DNA of 64,000 bases. Origin: Acanthosepion pharaonis (taxonomy: Eukaryota; Mollusca; Cephalopoda; Sepiida; Sepiidae). Below, piece by piece: positions 33,346 through 45,839 of this stretch. How positions within the stretch are numbered: the first letter of the stretch is position 1; each line of letters starts with the position of its first letter. Below the pieces are notes generated by a model. That model was not told the DNA's origin and did no database searches. It saw only the letters and a program-made list of their open reading frames with translations. The position numbers were made by a program, and so were the translations under genes. The stretch is taken from the NCBI GenBank assembly GCA_903632075.3, contig CAHIKZ030000247.1:1800501-1864500 (forward strand). The letters run 5' to 3'.

Positions 33346-35898
33346 TTAATAAAAAAAGCAGAAAACTTGTTACATTTAGTATATAAAAATGTGTATGCAA
33401 ATGATGTCAACTATTTGGGGACAGATAAGATTTTTTTTCTCAATATTTAAAACCATTGCAAATTGTGATTAATTATTCTGTTAATTTCTTCACTTTAAGA
33501 GAATTTGACTAATCACAGTAAAATTAGATTTTTATAAAAAAAAAAAAAAATGCAACAATGTTTAACAAAATACAGGAATAAAGAATTAAGGACATATTTA
33601 CTAAATAATCACTTTTTATGCATTTTAAGCCAGTCTACCTTCTTGGGTTTATGTCCCATCAGCCTTTCACCCTTCACTAATTCTACAAACCTAAGAAGAT
33701 TTTAAAGTCTTCAATATGTTGCAAAAAAGAAACAAATAAGGAGACGTTTTTCTTTTTCTTTTTTTTTTTTTTAACCGGTGACTCAGCTTAGTTTCAATAA
33801 AATGTCTCAATAATATTTTTATGATAAATGTCTTGATAATTTCCAAGCTTTTGGGCTCTTTATCCTCTATAATATAACATTATTATTAATTACTACCAGA
33901 AACTGAAAGAAATTACCTGCCATCTTGTTTAACAATTCTGCCACTTTACAGTACCAAGTTAGATGCTTTCTTCTACCCCAAATTAATCTCATATAAAACA
34001 ACCAATAGATGCCAAGTCTTCTAAAGGCAAAGGATCTGCTTGGTCATTACATGCTTATGTTTGTAAAATCTACAATATAAATATGAAACATTTATTATTG
34101 AAAGCATGAAAAGCAGAATAAGATGCACATGTGTAGACTTTGGGCAAGTGATTTAATCTGTTTTAAAGTAACCAGTTTTTTAGTAACTTTGTTATAACTA
34201 TACAAAGCATCAAAAGGAAAGGAATTGATGCCAAGGCTCAACTGGTGGACATGTTCTTTGTCAATTTGGATTGGAATTTTATTACTGTTTAGACTCCTCT
34301 CAGAGCCAGAAGTGTTTCTAGTGAAATCAATAATTTGAATATTTATTTTCCAAGAAACATAACATAGGGTTATTTCTCAGCTGGTAATTTTTTTTTTTTT
34401 TTTTTATACCAAGGAGAAGAAAATATCTTATGTTGGATGCCCAATGGGGTTAGTCTTGTACTAGGGTGTTAGAAAGATCCTGGCTCTCTCCCTCTCTTTC
34501 TCTCACATTCTCTGTTGTCACTTCAGACTTGTACAAGCAGATTTGTACCAAATGAGTGTGTGTGTCTGTATGTGTGTGAGAGTTTGTGTGTGTGCGTGCT
34601 TAGTACTTACAAATAAGGAAATAGCACTATTTACTTTGACCTATCCAAACAAAAAAAAAATGGCCCAAAAAGAAAAAAAAAAATAAAAAAAAAAAAAAAA
34701 AAGGTAAAAAATATATATATACTTGATGTTATATATTTTTATAAAAAAAGCTAAACTTTTTTAAAGATTTTTTTATTATGTGGGGGTTTAAAAAAAAAAA
34801 AAACCATCACCATTTTCTCTCTATCTCTCTCTATCCTTTCAACATGCAGTCATTTCTTTTTGTTTTTTTTTTCATCCTCACTCTTTTCTCTACCATCATT
34901 GTTTTGTCCCTCTTCTTTCTATCCTTTTTTGCACCCTCTTTTTTCTATCTTTTTTTTCCACTCCTTTTCCTTCCTTGTCAATTCTTTCTCTCCACATCCT
35001 GTTCACAAATCTCTCTCTTTCTTTTTGAAAGGCCAGTATTGTTTTCTTTATCATTTATTACTTTACCTCATATTGCAATATGCCTTTTTTTCTTTAACCT
35101 TCTAACTGCATTAATAGACTCTTCAAGGTCACAGGAAATAAATATTTAAAGAAAAATATTAACTACATTAGCAAATTTTATTACTAGAGTATTGCCTGCA
35201 ATAAAATCTTACTGCAAAGAAATGGTGCATTAAGGATGGAGTTTGGTCACATGACTATACCTGTCCTCGACTTTTTTTTTTTTTTTTTTTAAATATTCTG
35301 CTGTTATGGGAAATTGTTTGTTTCCTAACTTTTTTTTTTTTTTTTAATTTCAGACAGAAAAGGCATATTTGTAATAAGAGGAATGAAAAAAAAAAAAGTT
35401 CATTTATTTTTATTTTTTGCCAAAATATTTTCACATTTTGTAACCTTTTTTTTTTTTTTTTTTTTTTTTTCAAAAAAAAAAAAGAAAAAGTCTTCTTTCT
35501 TCCATACTTTTCTCCCTTCCCACCCCCACAAACTTTCCTACCTTCTCACTTGTTTTTCTGTTTGGGCCGATGTATAATCCAGCCATTCCGTAAACGTTTA
35601 TTTTTTTTTGTAAATTTTATTGCATGCCCAATAAGTGAACATTAGTATTGGCTTCTAATAATGCCAGTGAATATTGGGTTCCTTTTGCAGCACCAGGGAA
35701 TCCTTCAAATTCCTATTTACCATTTTCCACTCCTTCTCTCAACTTCATATTCTTACTTCCTTAAGTAATAATTACATCCCTGCCCCTATAAGATTTTACA
35801 AAAAAATAAGACCAGCAAAAATTGTGGGTGGGAGGAGAGATAGAGAGAGAAGAAAGCAACAGTTTTATTTATTTACTAAGCTCTGCTTAGTCAGGCAC
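33346..35898. other. No gene seen; homopolymer rich
   Basis: AT-rich intergenic sequence with several long A or T runs (near 33538, 33761, 34389, 34670-34702, 35271-35291, 35446-35470) and a CT/T-rich block at 34800-35100. Open frames there encode only Phe/Ser/Leu-rich low-complexity peptides. Confidence 0.6.
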
Positions 35899-35995
35899 AA
35901 GGCCACAAGTTGCTTACGGTACTTGATGTTCCTAAGTGGTCACCCATTTCAGTACTGATCATATTTGATGCTGCTTAACTTTGTCGATCAGATGA
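35899..35995 (-). repeat. 5S rRNA-derived sequence (SINE head or pseudogene)
   Basis: Read on the - strand it contains GATCGACAAAGTTAAGCAGC (5S internal promoter), TGATCAGTACTGAAATGGGT, GACCACTTAGGAACATC and AAGTACCGTAAGCAACTTGT. These follow the 3' two thirds of eukaryotic 5S rRNA in order. It is closer to real 5S RNA than the head at 31421, and lies on the other strand. Substitutions in paired positions argue against a functional gene. Confidence 0.8.
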
Positions 35996-37293
35996 GAAAC
36001 AATGGACCCTGAACCAGAAAACAATATGGGATGGCAAAGAAAGTACAAACGGACAATTTTTTTTCTTCTTTATTTGTTCTAGATGTAAAGATCTTTTAAT
36101 TGAATCTTAAAAATTCCAATCTCTGACCTCCTTACATCTTCCTCAGTCCCAAAAATATTTAACTCTTTCCCATCCAAAACTGCCAAAAAAAGCTCAAAAA
36201 TAACTTTAACATCGAAATGAGAGTCTGACTCGGCAAAAAAAAAAAAAAAGCATTAGATTTTAAAAAGTACCCGGTTAATGACTCTCCTTACCTAGCAATA
36301 GAAAAGTCAGTATTTCAAACCAAAAAAGGCCCTTTTCAAATGTGATTTGTTTCTTATTTCAGTTGCATATATATTTCTGGGATAAAGCAGAGTAATGTTA
36401 ATGTCAGTTTGGTATGTGGAAAATTGAATTTAAATTGGTAAAATAACTGACTTAATACAGAAAAAAAAATTAAATTTAGGCAATGCTTGAAAATTCTATA
36501 TTTTCTTACATGCCACTACCAAAATAAACTAATTAAATTTCTGACTATATACTCTCACACTATCAACAACAACTACAGGTCACCACATCTCAGGTTCTAA
36601 CGTGGGTTGATGATATTCTTTAACCCCAACAATGAAACTTCTAATATCAAACCATAACAAAGGGTCTATCTTTCTTATAAATCACTCAGATACTTTTAAC
36701 ATAGTCTAAAATCCTGTAACAATAACTCTTCAAAATTTTGAGCACTTCTGACAGCTCTGGGCACAAAAGGGTTAATATAAAAATAAGACTAAAAAAAAAA
36801 ATTTTTTTTTTTTTTTTCTTTTTTTTTTTTTTTTTCTTTATTCTATTTTCTCTTTTTCTTTCTCACTCATCCCTTATTTCTATAGCAACAAGAATTTTAT
36901 AATAAAATAAATAAATAAATAAAAAAAGATACACGCATTATCTGTACAATTCAACCTGCCTGTGAGTGTATGTATTCATAAATGTAGTAAGAATGTTGCA
37001 ATAATGCTTACATGTGGGCGTGAATCTTGGTGTAAAAATTGTGAGAAACAAATCTATATATTTTTTAATGAATTCTGATTGTTACAAAAATATTACGACT
37101 ACAGCAAATAATAAAAAAAAAAAAAAACTACCTACACTGATTTCTTCTACAATTACAGAAACCAAAAAAATGAAGGATTTTAAAAACAAAAGATTTTTAA
37201 TATTTGAAAAAAAAAAAAAAAAACTCAATCCATCACTTAAAGAAATTGTTATAACCTCTCCTGGCTGCCTATAATAAAAAAAAAAATTTTTAA

Positions 37294-37324
<31 letters not shown>

Positions 37325-37799
37325 GAAAGACAAAAAGCAAAATAAAAATAACAATTTTTGCAATTAACTGAAAAGAAAAAAAAACAGTAGGAGATAGCGA
37401 AAGCAAAAACATGCCAAAACCTGCCTGGAACATTCTATGGGTGTGAGTGAAAGAGAAGGAAAAGTCAAATGTGTAAACAGTCTGACATTTTCTCAGGATG
37501 TATGAAAATGGTTGATTGAATAAACCTTTTATTATGGTGTCTTGTTATTTTGTGTTTTGTTGTTATTTTCCTACCTTCTTTTTCGTTTTTTTTTTTTAAC
37601 CCAGCAGTTCGCAACTATTAAAAAAAAAAAAAAAATTAAAGTCAACATGCAACCCTTATGTCCTTATGTTTCATCGAACCTATTGAAAATTTCCTGTCAT
37701 AAAATGCACACCAAAAATTTGTCAAGGAAAAAAAAATATATAATTTCATCATACTTTAAAATTATTTTGATTTACAATCATAATTTAAACACATTATAT
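35996..37799. other. No gene seen; poly(A)/poly(T) dense
   Basis: No coding similarity. Many A or T runs of 10-25 bases (36238, 36789-36836, 37105, 37206, 37271-37324, 37619). Frames translate to Lys- or Phe-rich low complexity only. Confidence 0.6.
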
Positions 37800-37802
37800 G
37801 TA

Positions 37803-38090
37803 GATATAAAAGTGAAAAGTGGACATTGAGGTCAACACTAGGTGGCAACAGTCTGTTTCATGCTTCAATGCAATCTTCAAGCTATATTGAGCACATTTAA
37901 CCATAAAAATAATTTTAAAGTATCCTATATTTATGCGTTAAAGTGATCAATATCAGGGATAGAGTGCATGCAAATATAAAAGTGGTCATTGAGGTCAACA
38001 CTCAGAGGCGACAGTCTGTTTTATGCTTACATGCAATCTTCAGGCCAGAAGATTGTATTTAAGCATGAAACACTGTTGACCTCTATATTA
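37803..38090. repeat. Imperfect tandem/inverted repeat unit
   Basis: GACATTGAGGTCAACACTAGG...CAGTCTGTTTCATGC at 37820-37865 recurs as CATTGAGGTCAACACTCAGA...CAGTCTGTTTTATGC near 37987-38028. An inverted partner, GCATGAAACACTGTTGACCTC, follows at about 38063-38083. The unit may be a small foldback element with an internal duplication. Confidence 0.65.
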
Positions 38091-38367
38091 TGTATGTGTA
38101 CACACACACACACACATGTATGTATAATGCTTTTTATCAGACAACAATAGCACCATCTTCCAAATGTAATAGAATTTTATTGAATATACAAATTGATTGA
38201 AAAATAAAATAAATGAAAACTAATTTAGGAACTGGCCACTCATGCAACATAAAATCTACTGTAAGTACAAAAAAATATTCTGTAAAACTTGCATTGTAAA
38301 GAAATTACTCTAGCTTTTTTTTTTTTTTTTAACATGTTGAAAATGCAAATCAAAATTTATATTGGTA

Positions 38368-38640
38368 CATGGATGGTGGAATGGATTCTTGTAATGAGAA
38401 ATCTGAGAGCTGAGTTTGAATTCCAGTTGGGTTCATTACATTCACTTAAGTGAAATACCCTTGGGGGAAAAGTATAAGTTCATCTCTTTACATCTCAGCT
38501 ATAGGTTGAATAGCAGGACGGACTTGGTCCTATAGCCTTGGCTGGCAACCAGTCTACCACAAAGAAACGCCAGCCTACTGGAAATCATCAATCAAGAGAG
38601 ACATTATCGCCCAAATGTGTATCACTTATGGCATTCTACA
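38368..38640 (+). repeat. tRNA-derived SINE, near full length
   Basis: The head has GGATGGTGGAATGGATTCTT (box A region) and GAGTTTGAATTCCAG (box B). The body has CATTACATTCACTTAAGTG, AAATACCCTTGG, CTATAGGTTGAATAGCAGGA, TTGGCTGGCAACCAGTCTAC and CCCAAATGTGTATCACTTAT. It is the same family as the SINE at 30006, with an extra block between ATTCACTT and the CTATAGG motif. Confidence 0.82.
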
Positions 38641-38789
38641 CTATAAGCCTACACTTGATTTTATTAGTTTTGATTTTGTTTGTCACCAATATCTCAGCTG
38701 ATACATAATATATATATATATATGGTATCTCCATTTAAGCCTGCACATCCTATTACAAGCATAAAATGATAACTAGACATTTTAAAGAT

Positions 38790-39190
38790 ATATGATTAAA
38801 AAGTATTAGGATTGGTGCTATAAAAAGAAAACTACAACACATATCAATTCATCATTTAATCACCTTCGAAGTAGTCCCCTTCTGAAGCAACACATTTTAT
38901 CCAATGTTGTTTCCATTGATGGAAGCATTCTTGGAATTTCTTTTTTTTTTTTTTTTTTTGAGATGTCAGCTATTTCATTGTATTCTCTTGGATTTCCTTG
39001 ATGTCTTGAAATTTTATTTCTTTCAAGTGGGATTTAATTTTTGGAAAGAGGAATTATCACAAGTGGTGAGGTCTGGGAAATATAATGGTTGTCAGGCCTG
39101 AGGAATGTTGTGGTTAGCCAAAAATTGCTGCACAAGTTACTGATGGAATCTCTGCTGGAATGATTGAAAGACAGATTTAGGAGCCATTTC
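38790..39190 (-). pseudogene. Mariner transposase C-terminal remnant
   Basis: On the - strand, from a poly(A)-like insertion at about 38941-38959 to the stop at 38856, the frame reads FQECFHQWKQHWIKCVASEG, then DYFEGD and stop. This is the usual C-terminus of SETMAR-related mariner transposases. Upstream (39190 to 38960, - strand) broken frames give VQQFL..NHNIPQA and YFPDLTTCD, which match the family's catalytic YSPDLAPCD motif with two key changes. A TIR-like ATTAAAAAGTATTAGG lies near 38796-38811. Stops, a frameshift and the T-run insertion make it a dead copy. Confidence 0.8.
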
Positions 39191-41944
39191 AAAAAGTTCA
39201 TATACCAAAAATAAATATTTCAAAATTTAAAATATTATTATTGATTACTTGTAATTACATGCATGAGTCCCAGTATAAATAGTTATAAATAATTATTGAC
39301 CGATTTTATCATTGTGATATTTTTGCATTATATCAAGTTTTAAGACTAGTAACTAGACTCTGCCAACTGGAGGAGAGAGAGTTATCAATGATAATGTTGA
39401 CTTTAAATCTGCAGTTATCTCCCTTTAACCATCCCTGTTTTTTTATTTTTTATTGTACTTTTATCACATAAAATTTGAGGCACGAGCAAATTTTCATTCT
39501 GAAAATGCGATCCAGAGAAAAAAAAGTTTGGGAAGCCCTACTCCACACACTTTCTTAGTGTGTATGTGCAACATAGTTCAAGGTGAATCTCTGCTAAGTG
39601 ACTTTACTCTGCATACTTTAGTTCCATTACTGTAACAACAATCCTGATACTTTTTAATCAGCCTTTGCATACTGTAATACAGTTGGTTTGCATCTTAAAT
39701 CTTCGTTGTATCACCAAATGGAATTCTTGAGTTTTTTCTAAGCTTACAGTGAAAATTCATCTAATTAACTATATTTCAGACTATAGACTTTTTGATCAAC
39801 CCTGATATACATTAATAATACTTTTATATAATAATTCTGAACATGCTGTAGTATATGATTCTGACCCCACCCCAGATCATTCCAGAATAGACTTTGCACT
39901 CAATGTCACACCAGACTATTAAAGGATCTTAATGCAGAATTGACCTTAGGTGGCCTCCAAGTTAGTGAGTACAGTTGTCAGTGGGTTGCAAGCATGGGAA
40001 AAGATTCTATTAAAGGGAATATATAAAATATGCACCCCAGAGACAAACTGGGCAAAGTCTCTTGCATCCTTACAAGAAAATCAGAGAAAGCCCCAAAGAT
40101 ACATATATTCACTTGTTTTATTTTAAATTGAGGGAGTGTAGAGTTGAATAATTTGTGTGTTCATTAACTGGCACAATGGTTTAGTTACAATACTATCCAT
40201 TTTAAAATCAATTTTACAGATTATTAAAATTATGCTTACAGGTTTTCTCATCAGTTTTTTTTTTTTTTCTTATGGTATATTTCATGGTAAGTTGTGATTT
40301 CACATAATAAATTGTGTCATAGGGGTACAACATAGACTGGAGCAGTGGTGTGTCTAAGGCAAGAGGGAAAGATATGGAATCTATCTCTGGGAATAACTAA
40401 TAAAATAGCAGGGTTGACTAGGTTCTCTTGTCTTGAAATAACAACCAATCTTGGTAAGTTTGTAGTATTTATTAACTCTTATAATTGTCAATGTATTAAA
40501 ACAAATTCTTTTATGACTGTAGACAGAAGACCTGATTCAAAAAAAATTATGCTTGCATACAATGATTTGGATACATATCGTGTCTAAGAGACCAGAATTA
40601 TTTTCCTTGGAGGAAATATATTCAGTGGGGAAAACATTTTCGCTGCCGTTCCCTGATCTAAGGGACGTAAATCAAATGAAAAAGATACATTGTATTTTTA
40701 CAATTGAAAATGGGCGCAAATATTATTTATTGAAAGGACGCATAACGTCTTAGTCAGAAAATTGTTTTGTAACTTCAGTTTAAAGCATCATCTAGTTGAT
40801 TAAAAATCCGTTGTTGTAGTTGCTGCTCGGTACTGCAGATGCTAAAATCAATTTATATTTATGCAGTTGAACAAGTGAAAAAGAAGAAATTGAATTTGAT
40901 TGAATTACTTTGAGATGTCAGTTATTAATTTTTAACTTGTATTTCATCTTATTTCTCTTACTTTTACACCAATAATAATCTTAAGTTTTATGAATGTCTT
41001 AGATAAAGCATTGTCAATTACTTTTATTGCTTAGTATTTCTTTTATTATTAAATTTTTTTTAGTATTTATTTCATCTTAATTCCAGTGGCTTTTTTATTT
41101 CTACACTGCTTATTGACAATCCAGGAGTGAGAGTTGCAATAAAAGCCAATAAAAATAAGAGGAAAGAAATACTAGCAAAAAAACGTTTTCATCAAATTTT
41201 AGATAAAGAACACATTGGTCAAGGTATAATAAATATGAGAGGAAATAGTTTATATACATACAAATGACCCCTTCTCTCCTCTTTTCTTAGCCTATTAATA
41301 AAATTAGAAAAGGTGAAAGAAAAGACACAGCTATCATCTGGTGATGTTTCCACAAAACTAATATATACCTCACTTTCATTATAGTGAGTGTGAAATAATA
41401 ACTCCCCTCATCCACTCCTTTCAAATTTGCAAGCTTATATGAAATTGTTTTTGGTCCAATGAAAATCTTGCCTTTACAGAAATTATCTGGTCGGCCAAGA
41501 AGAAGAAAAAAATTAGCAAGCCTATGCTTTTTATATAAAATGAGGAGAAAAATTAATGTCTGAAGTCCTGTGAAATGTTTTGTTTCAGTTCCTGGTGCCA
41601 GTGTAAAATTACTCACTAATTATATTATCAACCTCCAAACAGCATACAGGACTTCAAAGAATTTTCTCTCAACAATCCAAGAAAGCTAAGTATTTCAAAC
41701 TATCTCTTCATCTACTTTTCAACATATGCAAACCATATATCCTTTGGGTGAGCAACAAACTCTCTTAATTTTGTCTTAAACATTATTTTGGACGCTTCTC
41801 CAAATGCTACAATCTTAATCTCTTCAAGTCACATGTTATCTATTCTTTATATCCTCATAATCTGCCTATTCTTATCAGTGGCTCTTGAAGATTAGTAAAA
41901 TGAAATGTTGATAGTGAAAGAAAGTAAATCACAGAGGTGACTTC
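39191..41944. other. No gene seen
   Basis: About 2.7 kb of AT-rich intergenic sequence. Open frames at 40345-40753 (+) and 41287-41616 (-) are less AT-biased than their surroundings but match no family I recognise. They could be parts of the same transposon population and are not called as genes. Confidence 0.55.
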
Positions 41945-42335
41945 AGTTTTTTAAAAAACACCTTTCACTCTAATTAATGCAATAAAGCCACTAAAATGAT
42001 ACATGGGGGTTACTGTGTGTGAGAGAATATGAGAAAAAGAAAACATTATTAAGGAGGGAGAATAATAAAAGAACAGTAAACAAGAAGACAAAATAACAAT
42101 CAATATTGCATTTAAATTTTTGAAGATCAAAGTTAACTGGAAAGCAAGAAACCAGAAGAGAGTTCCACAAGCAAGAAGTGCGATAGAAGAAACTGTTAGC
42201 ATAGAACTTATGGTTACATCTAGTCATTTCAATTGTAAAATGAAACCTTGCCACCAGCCTAGTAGTATGCTTAAATTCATAATGTCTAGGTATCAAAGTG
42301 GAAAGCTCAGAACAATTAACATGAGAAATATATAT
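41945..42335 (-). pseudogene. CR1/Jockey-like LINE, 3' end (copy A, distal part)
   Basis: On the - strand from 42335 the frame reads SELSTLIPRHYEFKHTTRLV, then IEMTRCNHKFYANSFF, LWNSLLVSCFPVNF and LQKFKCNIDCYF. These align with the last 80 or so residues of the LINE at 43641-44280 (RLASCSHPFIVE..., LQLFKCNVNRHL). The 3' tail GCTTTATTGCATTAATTAGA GTGAAAGG matches the tail of the other copies. The rest of the copy resumes at 42890 beyond an insertion of about 550 bases. Confidence 0.8.
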
Positions 42336-42885
42336 ATATATATATATTTGTGCATTTAGGCAGCAATCCTTCTTTCATGCACATTTCATTGAATATGACA
42401 GACAAGATGCTTTGATTTAGTTTTTTATATAATTTCTCATGTGATCTAATAATTTTTTCTTTTCAGAATTATATAAAAACTGCTCGAATGTTCTTTTAAC
42501 CCAAGCGCTTTTGGCTATACATTTAGCCATTTTCAAGAATTAAATATTTTAACTGTTAAATAAGAAATAGTTTGTTACATGTATGTATTTATATAATGTT
42601 TTCATTTTCAAAACACAGTCATGATATTGTGTCCATGTTCATAGTTGATATTATTAAGTGTTGTTTTTTTTCTTTGCTTTTATTAATATGGCTCCCATTA
42701 TTTTTAGCCTTTTTGCATGTAGATGATGCTATTATATTTGTGTTGTCAACAAGTACATTACGAATAGTGTCCAGTAGGTCTCCATGAATATTTAAATGAG
42801 ATCAAATTGAGCTATGGTCAGAAAGGTGTAGAGTGAGTCTGCATGTCAAAATGTATGGCCTATATAATATATATATAATTTTATA
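42336..42885. mobile_element. Sequence inserted in LINE copy A, bordered by TA runs
   Basis: The flanks 42335 and 42890 would be nearly contiguous in the LINE protein. The insert is bordered by TA-rich runs (about 42328-42348 and 42860-42888). It contains CCCAAGCGCTTTTGGCTATA and TTAGCCATTTTCAAG, which look like the UTR of another retroelement. No coding region was recognised. Confidence 0.55.
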
Positions 42886-42889
42886 TATG

Positions 42890-43010
42890 ACACGTGGAAG
42901 CTACATTACGGTGGTGAGAATGTGACTGAAGCTGAGATCCCAGGTCAGGACCAATAATATTTTTATCAAGAATCTCTAAATAGATATCAGAAATACGAAA
43001 CTGATAAAAA
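42890..43010 (-). pseudogene. CR1/Jockey-like LINE, copy A, proximal part
   Basis: On the - strand it reads YLEILDKNIIGPDLGSQLQS, then HSHHRNVASTCHI. This matches YLKILDKIQRRVCNV..LASQL (copy C) and LSHRRAIASLCLF (copy B). A gap of about six residues replaces the IQRRVCNV part. It is broken from its 3' half by the insert at 42336-42885. Confidence 0.75.
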
Positions 43011-43410
43011 AGATAGCATTTAAATTCGGTTTTTGCTTTGCTTATATCTGGAATAGTAAAAAAGCTAAAAACAAAGAGTCGATAACATGAGAATAAATAA
43101 GAAACATTTTTCATAGAAATATTTTTCTCCTTACAATTGTAACTGATAAGCAAAAAAAATCCAAAATACATTTTCTCCAAACAGAAAATTATGTGCTAAC
43201 CTGGAAGACAACAGATTAATTTAATTGATTCAAGAATAGAAATTGATTTTCAGGAATGTCTAATGATGGCCGTGGATAAAAAGCTTCATTTTATAATGTT
43301 CTTCTTTCCTTTAAGAAAAATTTATTTCATGAAACACTGCATTATCGTATTTTGTCTATTTCTCTTTTATTGCTCCTATCACAACATTAAATTATCAAAT
43401 AAGCATTACT

Positions 43411-43640
43411 TAGTGCAGTGGTTATCAGTGTGAAAAATGGGCTTAGTATGCCAAGTTCAAATTCTAGCTAAGACCTTTGCATTCACTTTTGCACAAATAC
43501 CCTTAAAAAGTTAAGAATCCATTGCTTCTCTCCAGTGAGGGGTGACTATTAACTATGGCAGACTGGATACTAGCCTTGGTTAACAACCAGTGTAGAAGAA
43601 AAAGAAATTCAAAACCTGAAGAGGGTGATAGTCTCTCTTT
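43411..43640 (+). repeat. tRNA-derived SINE interrupted by a LINE
   Basis: TTAGTGCAGTGGTTATCAGTG (box A) and AAGTTCAAATTCTAGC (box B) are followed by TTTGCATTCACTTTTGCACA, AAATACCCTTAAAAAG and AACAACCAGTGTAGAAGAAA. It ends at the poly(T) that marks the tail of the - strand LINE, so the LINE seems to have integrated at or in this SINE. Confidence 0.72.
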
Positions 43641-44280
43641 TTTTTTTTTTTTAAGCATTTCACCCCTAGCAAGGCGGGAAGCCACTAGGACGCAAGGGGT
43701 TACAAAAAATTTAGAGCAAGATCAGATAGGAATGATAGAAGAAAGGATGAGGGTAGTGGATAGATCAAGGCAACTGGAGATGTCGATTGACATTACACTT
43801 GAATAGCTGGAGATTATAGCTCACAGGAATAGGGAAGGCAAGAGGTGTGAGACATGAAGCTATTGGAGTACATTTAGGAGTTTCGACAATGAAGGGGTGA
43901 GAGCAGGATGCCAGCCTTGTATGGCACTTGAACACATGACATCTGGGAACCAGTGAATGCAGCTCCTCAGAGCAATTTCCATGAAAGTATTTGTAGAACA
44001 GACAGAGGGAGGCAATGGCGCGTCTGTGAGAAAGTGACTGTAGACGAGACGCCAGGGCAGGGCCAACTACATTGCATATCCGCCTCTGGAGCCTATCAAG
44101 AATCCCGAGGCAAACAGAAGGGGCACCAGACCATATATGGCAGCAATACTCCATGCAAGGGCGAAGTGTTGATTTGTAGATCTGGAGGATCGACTCCAGG
44201 GAGAAAAACTTCCTGGCGCGGCTCAAGGAGCCAACTTTCCTTGCGGTGGACGAAGCCTTAGAGACACCACTGTGGCTACA
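43641..44280 (-). pseudogene. CR1/Jockey-like LINE reverse transcriptase C-terminus (copy B)
   Basis: From about 44280 to 43765 on the - strand one frame reads STARKVGSLSRARKFFSLES, IYKSTLRPCMEYCCHIWSGA, LDRLQRRICNVVGPALASRL, LSHRRAIASLCLFYKYFHG and LFKCNVNRHLQLP, then stop. This is the region after the RT catalytic core in non-LTR retrotransposons of the CR1/Jockey type. The 3' UTR of about 110 bases ends GCCTTGCTAGGGGTGAAATGC, then poly(A) (the T run at 43641-43653). The 153-residue frame is intact and is the youngest-looking copy. The upstream endonuclease and RT core are missing (5' truncation). Confidence 0.88.
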
Positions 44281-44589
44281 GCTGCACTACAGATTATGGA
44301 CATGTGATGTATATCTCTTCAGCTGAGTTACATGTATTGCTGAGAATAGTGTGGCTCACATTACTGGGAATGAACTGAGTTGGTAAGTAGCAAGCACTTC
44401 TTTTCTGTTTTACTGATTATTCTTTTTATGCATATACAAATAATGTTAGAAAATATAAAGTAAATTTTTAATTTGTTATAAACTTCATTTGATACTTTTC
44501 ATGATTTCACAATTCATTTCACAAGTTTAATCATACAGTCAAAAAATTATGAAATTTTGAAAATGTCTTAAATTTAATGTCTTTTTTTA

Positions 44590-45010
44590 TTTTATAATTC
44601 AGAGCAGATTTTCTGTAACTGGAGTCCTGTTTAACCAAAAAACATTTCATGATACAAATACACCAAAAACTTGTACTTATAAGTAATATATAAACATTAA
44701 GCTCTACAAAAATGAATTTCTCAAAATAAGAGGAGGGTTACAAATGTAAAAAAAACAATATTTTTACAAAAATATCAAATATTTCAAAAATAATTTAATT
44801 CATTGTTAATAAGTCTAGAAAGTTTCATTAATATCCAATAATTATCTGTTTTTCCAAGAATTTCCAAATCAGTGTGTTTTGCACCACAAAAGACTAAAAT
44901 TTCCCATATTGACGCAAAAGAAAAAAAAACGAAATTTTATCCATAATTATAGATGTTTTAAAAAGGATAAAAAAATATAATTTAATAATCAAAAAATCCA
45001 TTTGTCTTTC
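44590..45010 (+). repeat. Dispersed AT-rich repeat H, copy 1
   Basis: TAATTCAGAGCAGATTTTCTG, TTTCATTAATATCCAATAATT and CCAAGAATTTCCAAATCAGTG occur in the same order in the spacer of the large inverted repeat (54270-54740). They occur on the other strand at 47830-48110. Coding potential none. Confidence 0.6.
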
Positions 45011-45839
45011 TTCTTAATAAGAGAAAGATTTGGATGATAATTTTTTTTTTTAAGTTTGGGGAATTTTTTCATTATTTATACTCATTTTTTAGTGAACTCT
45101 TGGAGGTACTTATGATTATATTAAAACATGGAACTAATTTTATTTTCTATATATTTAGAAAATCAATGACAAAGTGGAAAATGTTTTCATGTGATGTATT
45201 TCGTTCTTCAGAACTTCACCAGACTAAAGTGATATTTACAATCATATAATAACATGTGTACAAAAGAAGAGGGGATGCTGAAATTTTAAACTAAGTATGT
45301 GTTTGGTTATATATAGTCTAGCTAATTTATTTTATTTTCTCCCTTTTATCATTAAGAATCCCACATTTTAATAACAGAAGATGTGCCAAGAAAGGTTAAA
45401 TGTAATTTTCTGTGGATGATTTTTGGTATTTTTCAATCACAAATTAGTAAGCTCTGTTCCTGTAAATTTCTGGCATTTTTCAACTGAGTTCAGTCTTTTC
45501 TTCTTCATCCTCTTTTTATTTGAGAGTTGCCTTCTCATTAGTAGAGAGAGAAGTATAGAAAGAGAAGTTCAGAGAGAGAGAGAGGGAGAGAGAGAAAGAA
45601 ATTGATTTAAAAGGAAAGCACAAATGCCTTATTTTAATTTGAATTCTTTTTATTTTTGTTTATATATTTTATTTTTATCAGGACTCACTACAAACTCTTA
45701 TCAAAGAAGATTTTTAATAAATGATAGATTTAATTGATTATTAGCAATAAGACTATTTTCCCAATAAAATGGAGGTAAGATATTCTAAAAGTAATCCTCA
45801 TCTGTAATCTTGCAAAAAAAAAAATAAAATAAAAATAAT

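Noticed and set aside
34778..35149. 123-codon Phe/Ser/Leu-rich frame
   Set aside because: It arises from a T/CT-rich tract. Overlapping frames give the same low complexity, so it is not membrane-protein evidence.
37803..38090. A CRISPR-like array
   Set aside because: Only two imperfect direct units and one inverted unit, in a eukaryotic genome. No regular spacers here or elsewhere in the window.
40345..40753. Two overlapping open frames, less AT-biased than their surroundings
   Set aside because: No family recognised, no splice or start context, and each under 85 codons. Not strong enough to call a gene.
41287..41616. 109-codon - strand frame next to LINE copy A
   Set aside because: It lies beyond the LINE 3' tail and does not resemble reverse transcriptase or any family I know.
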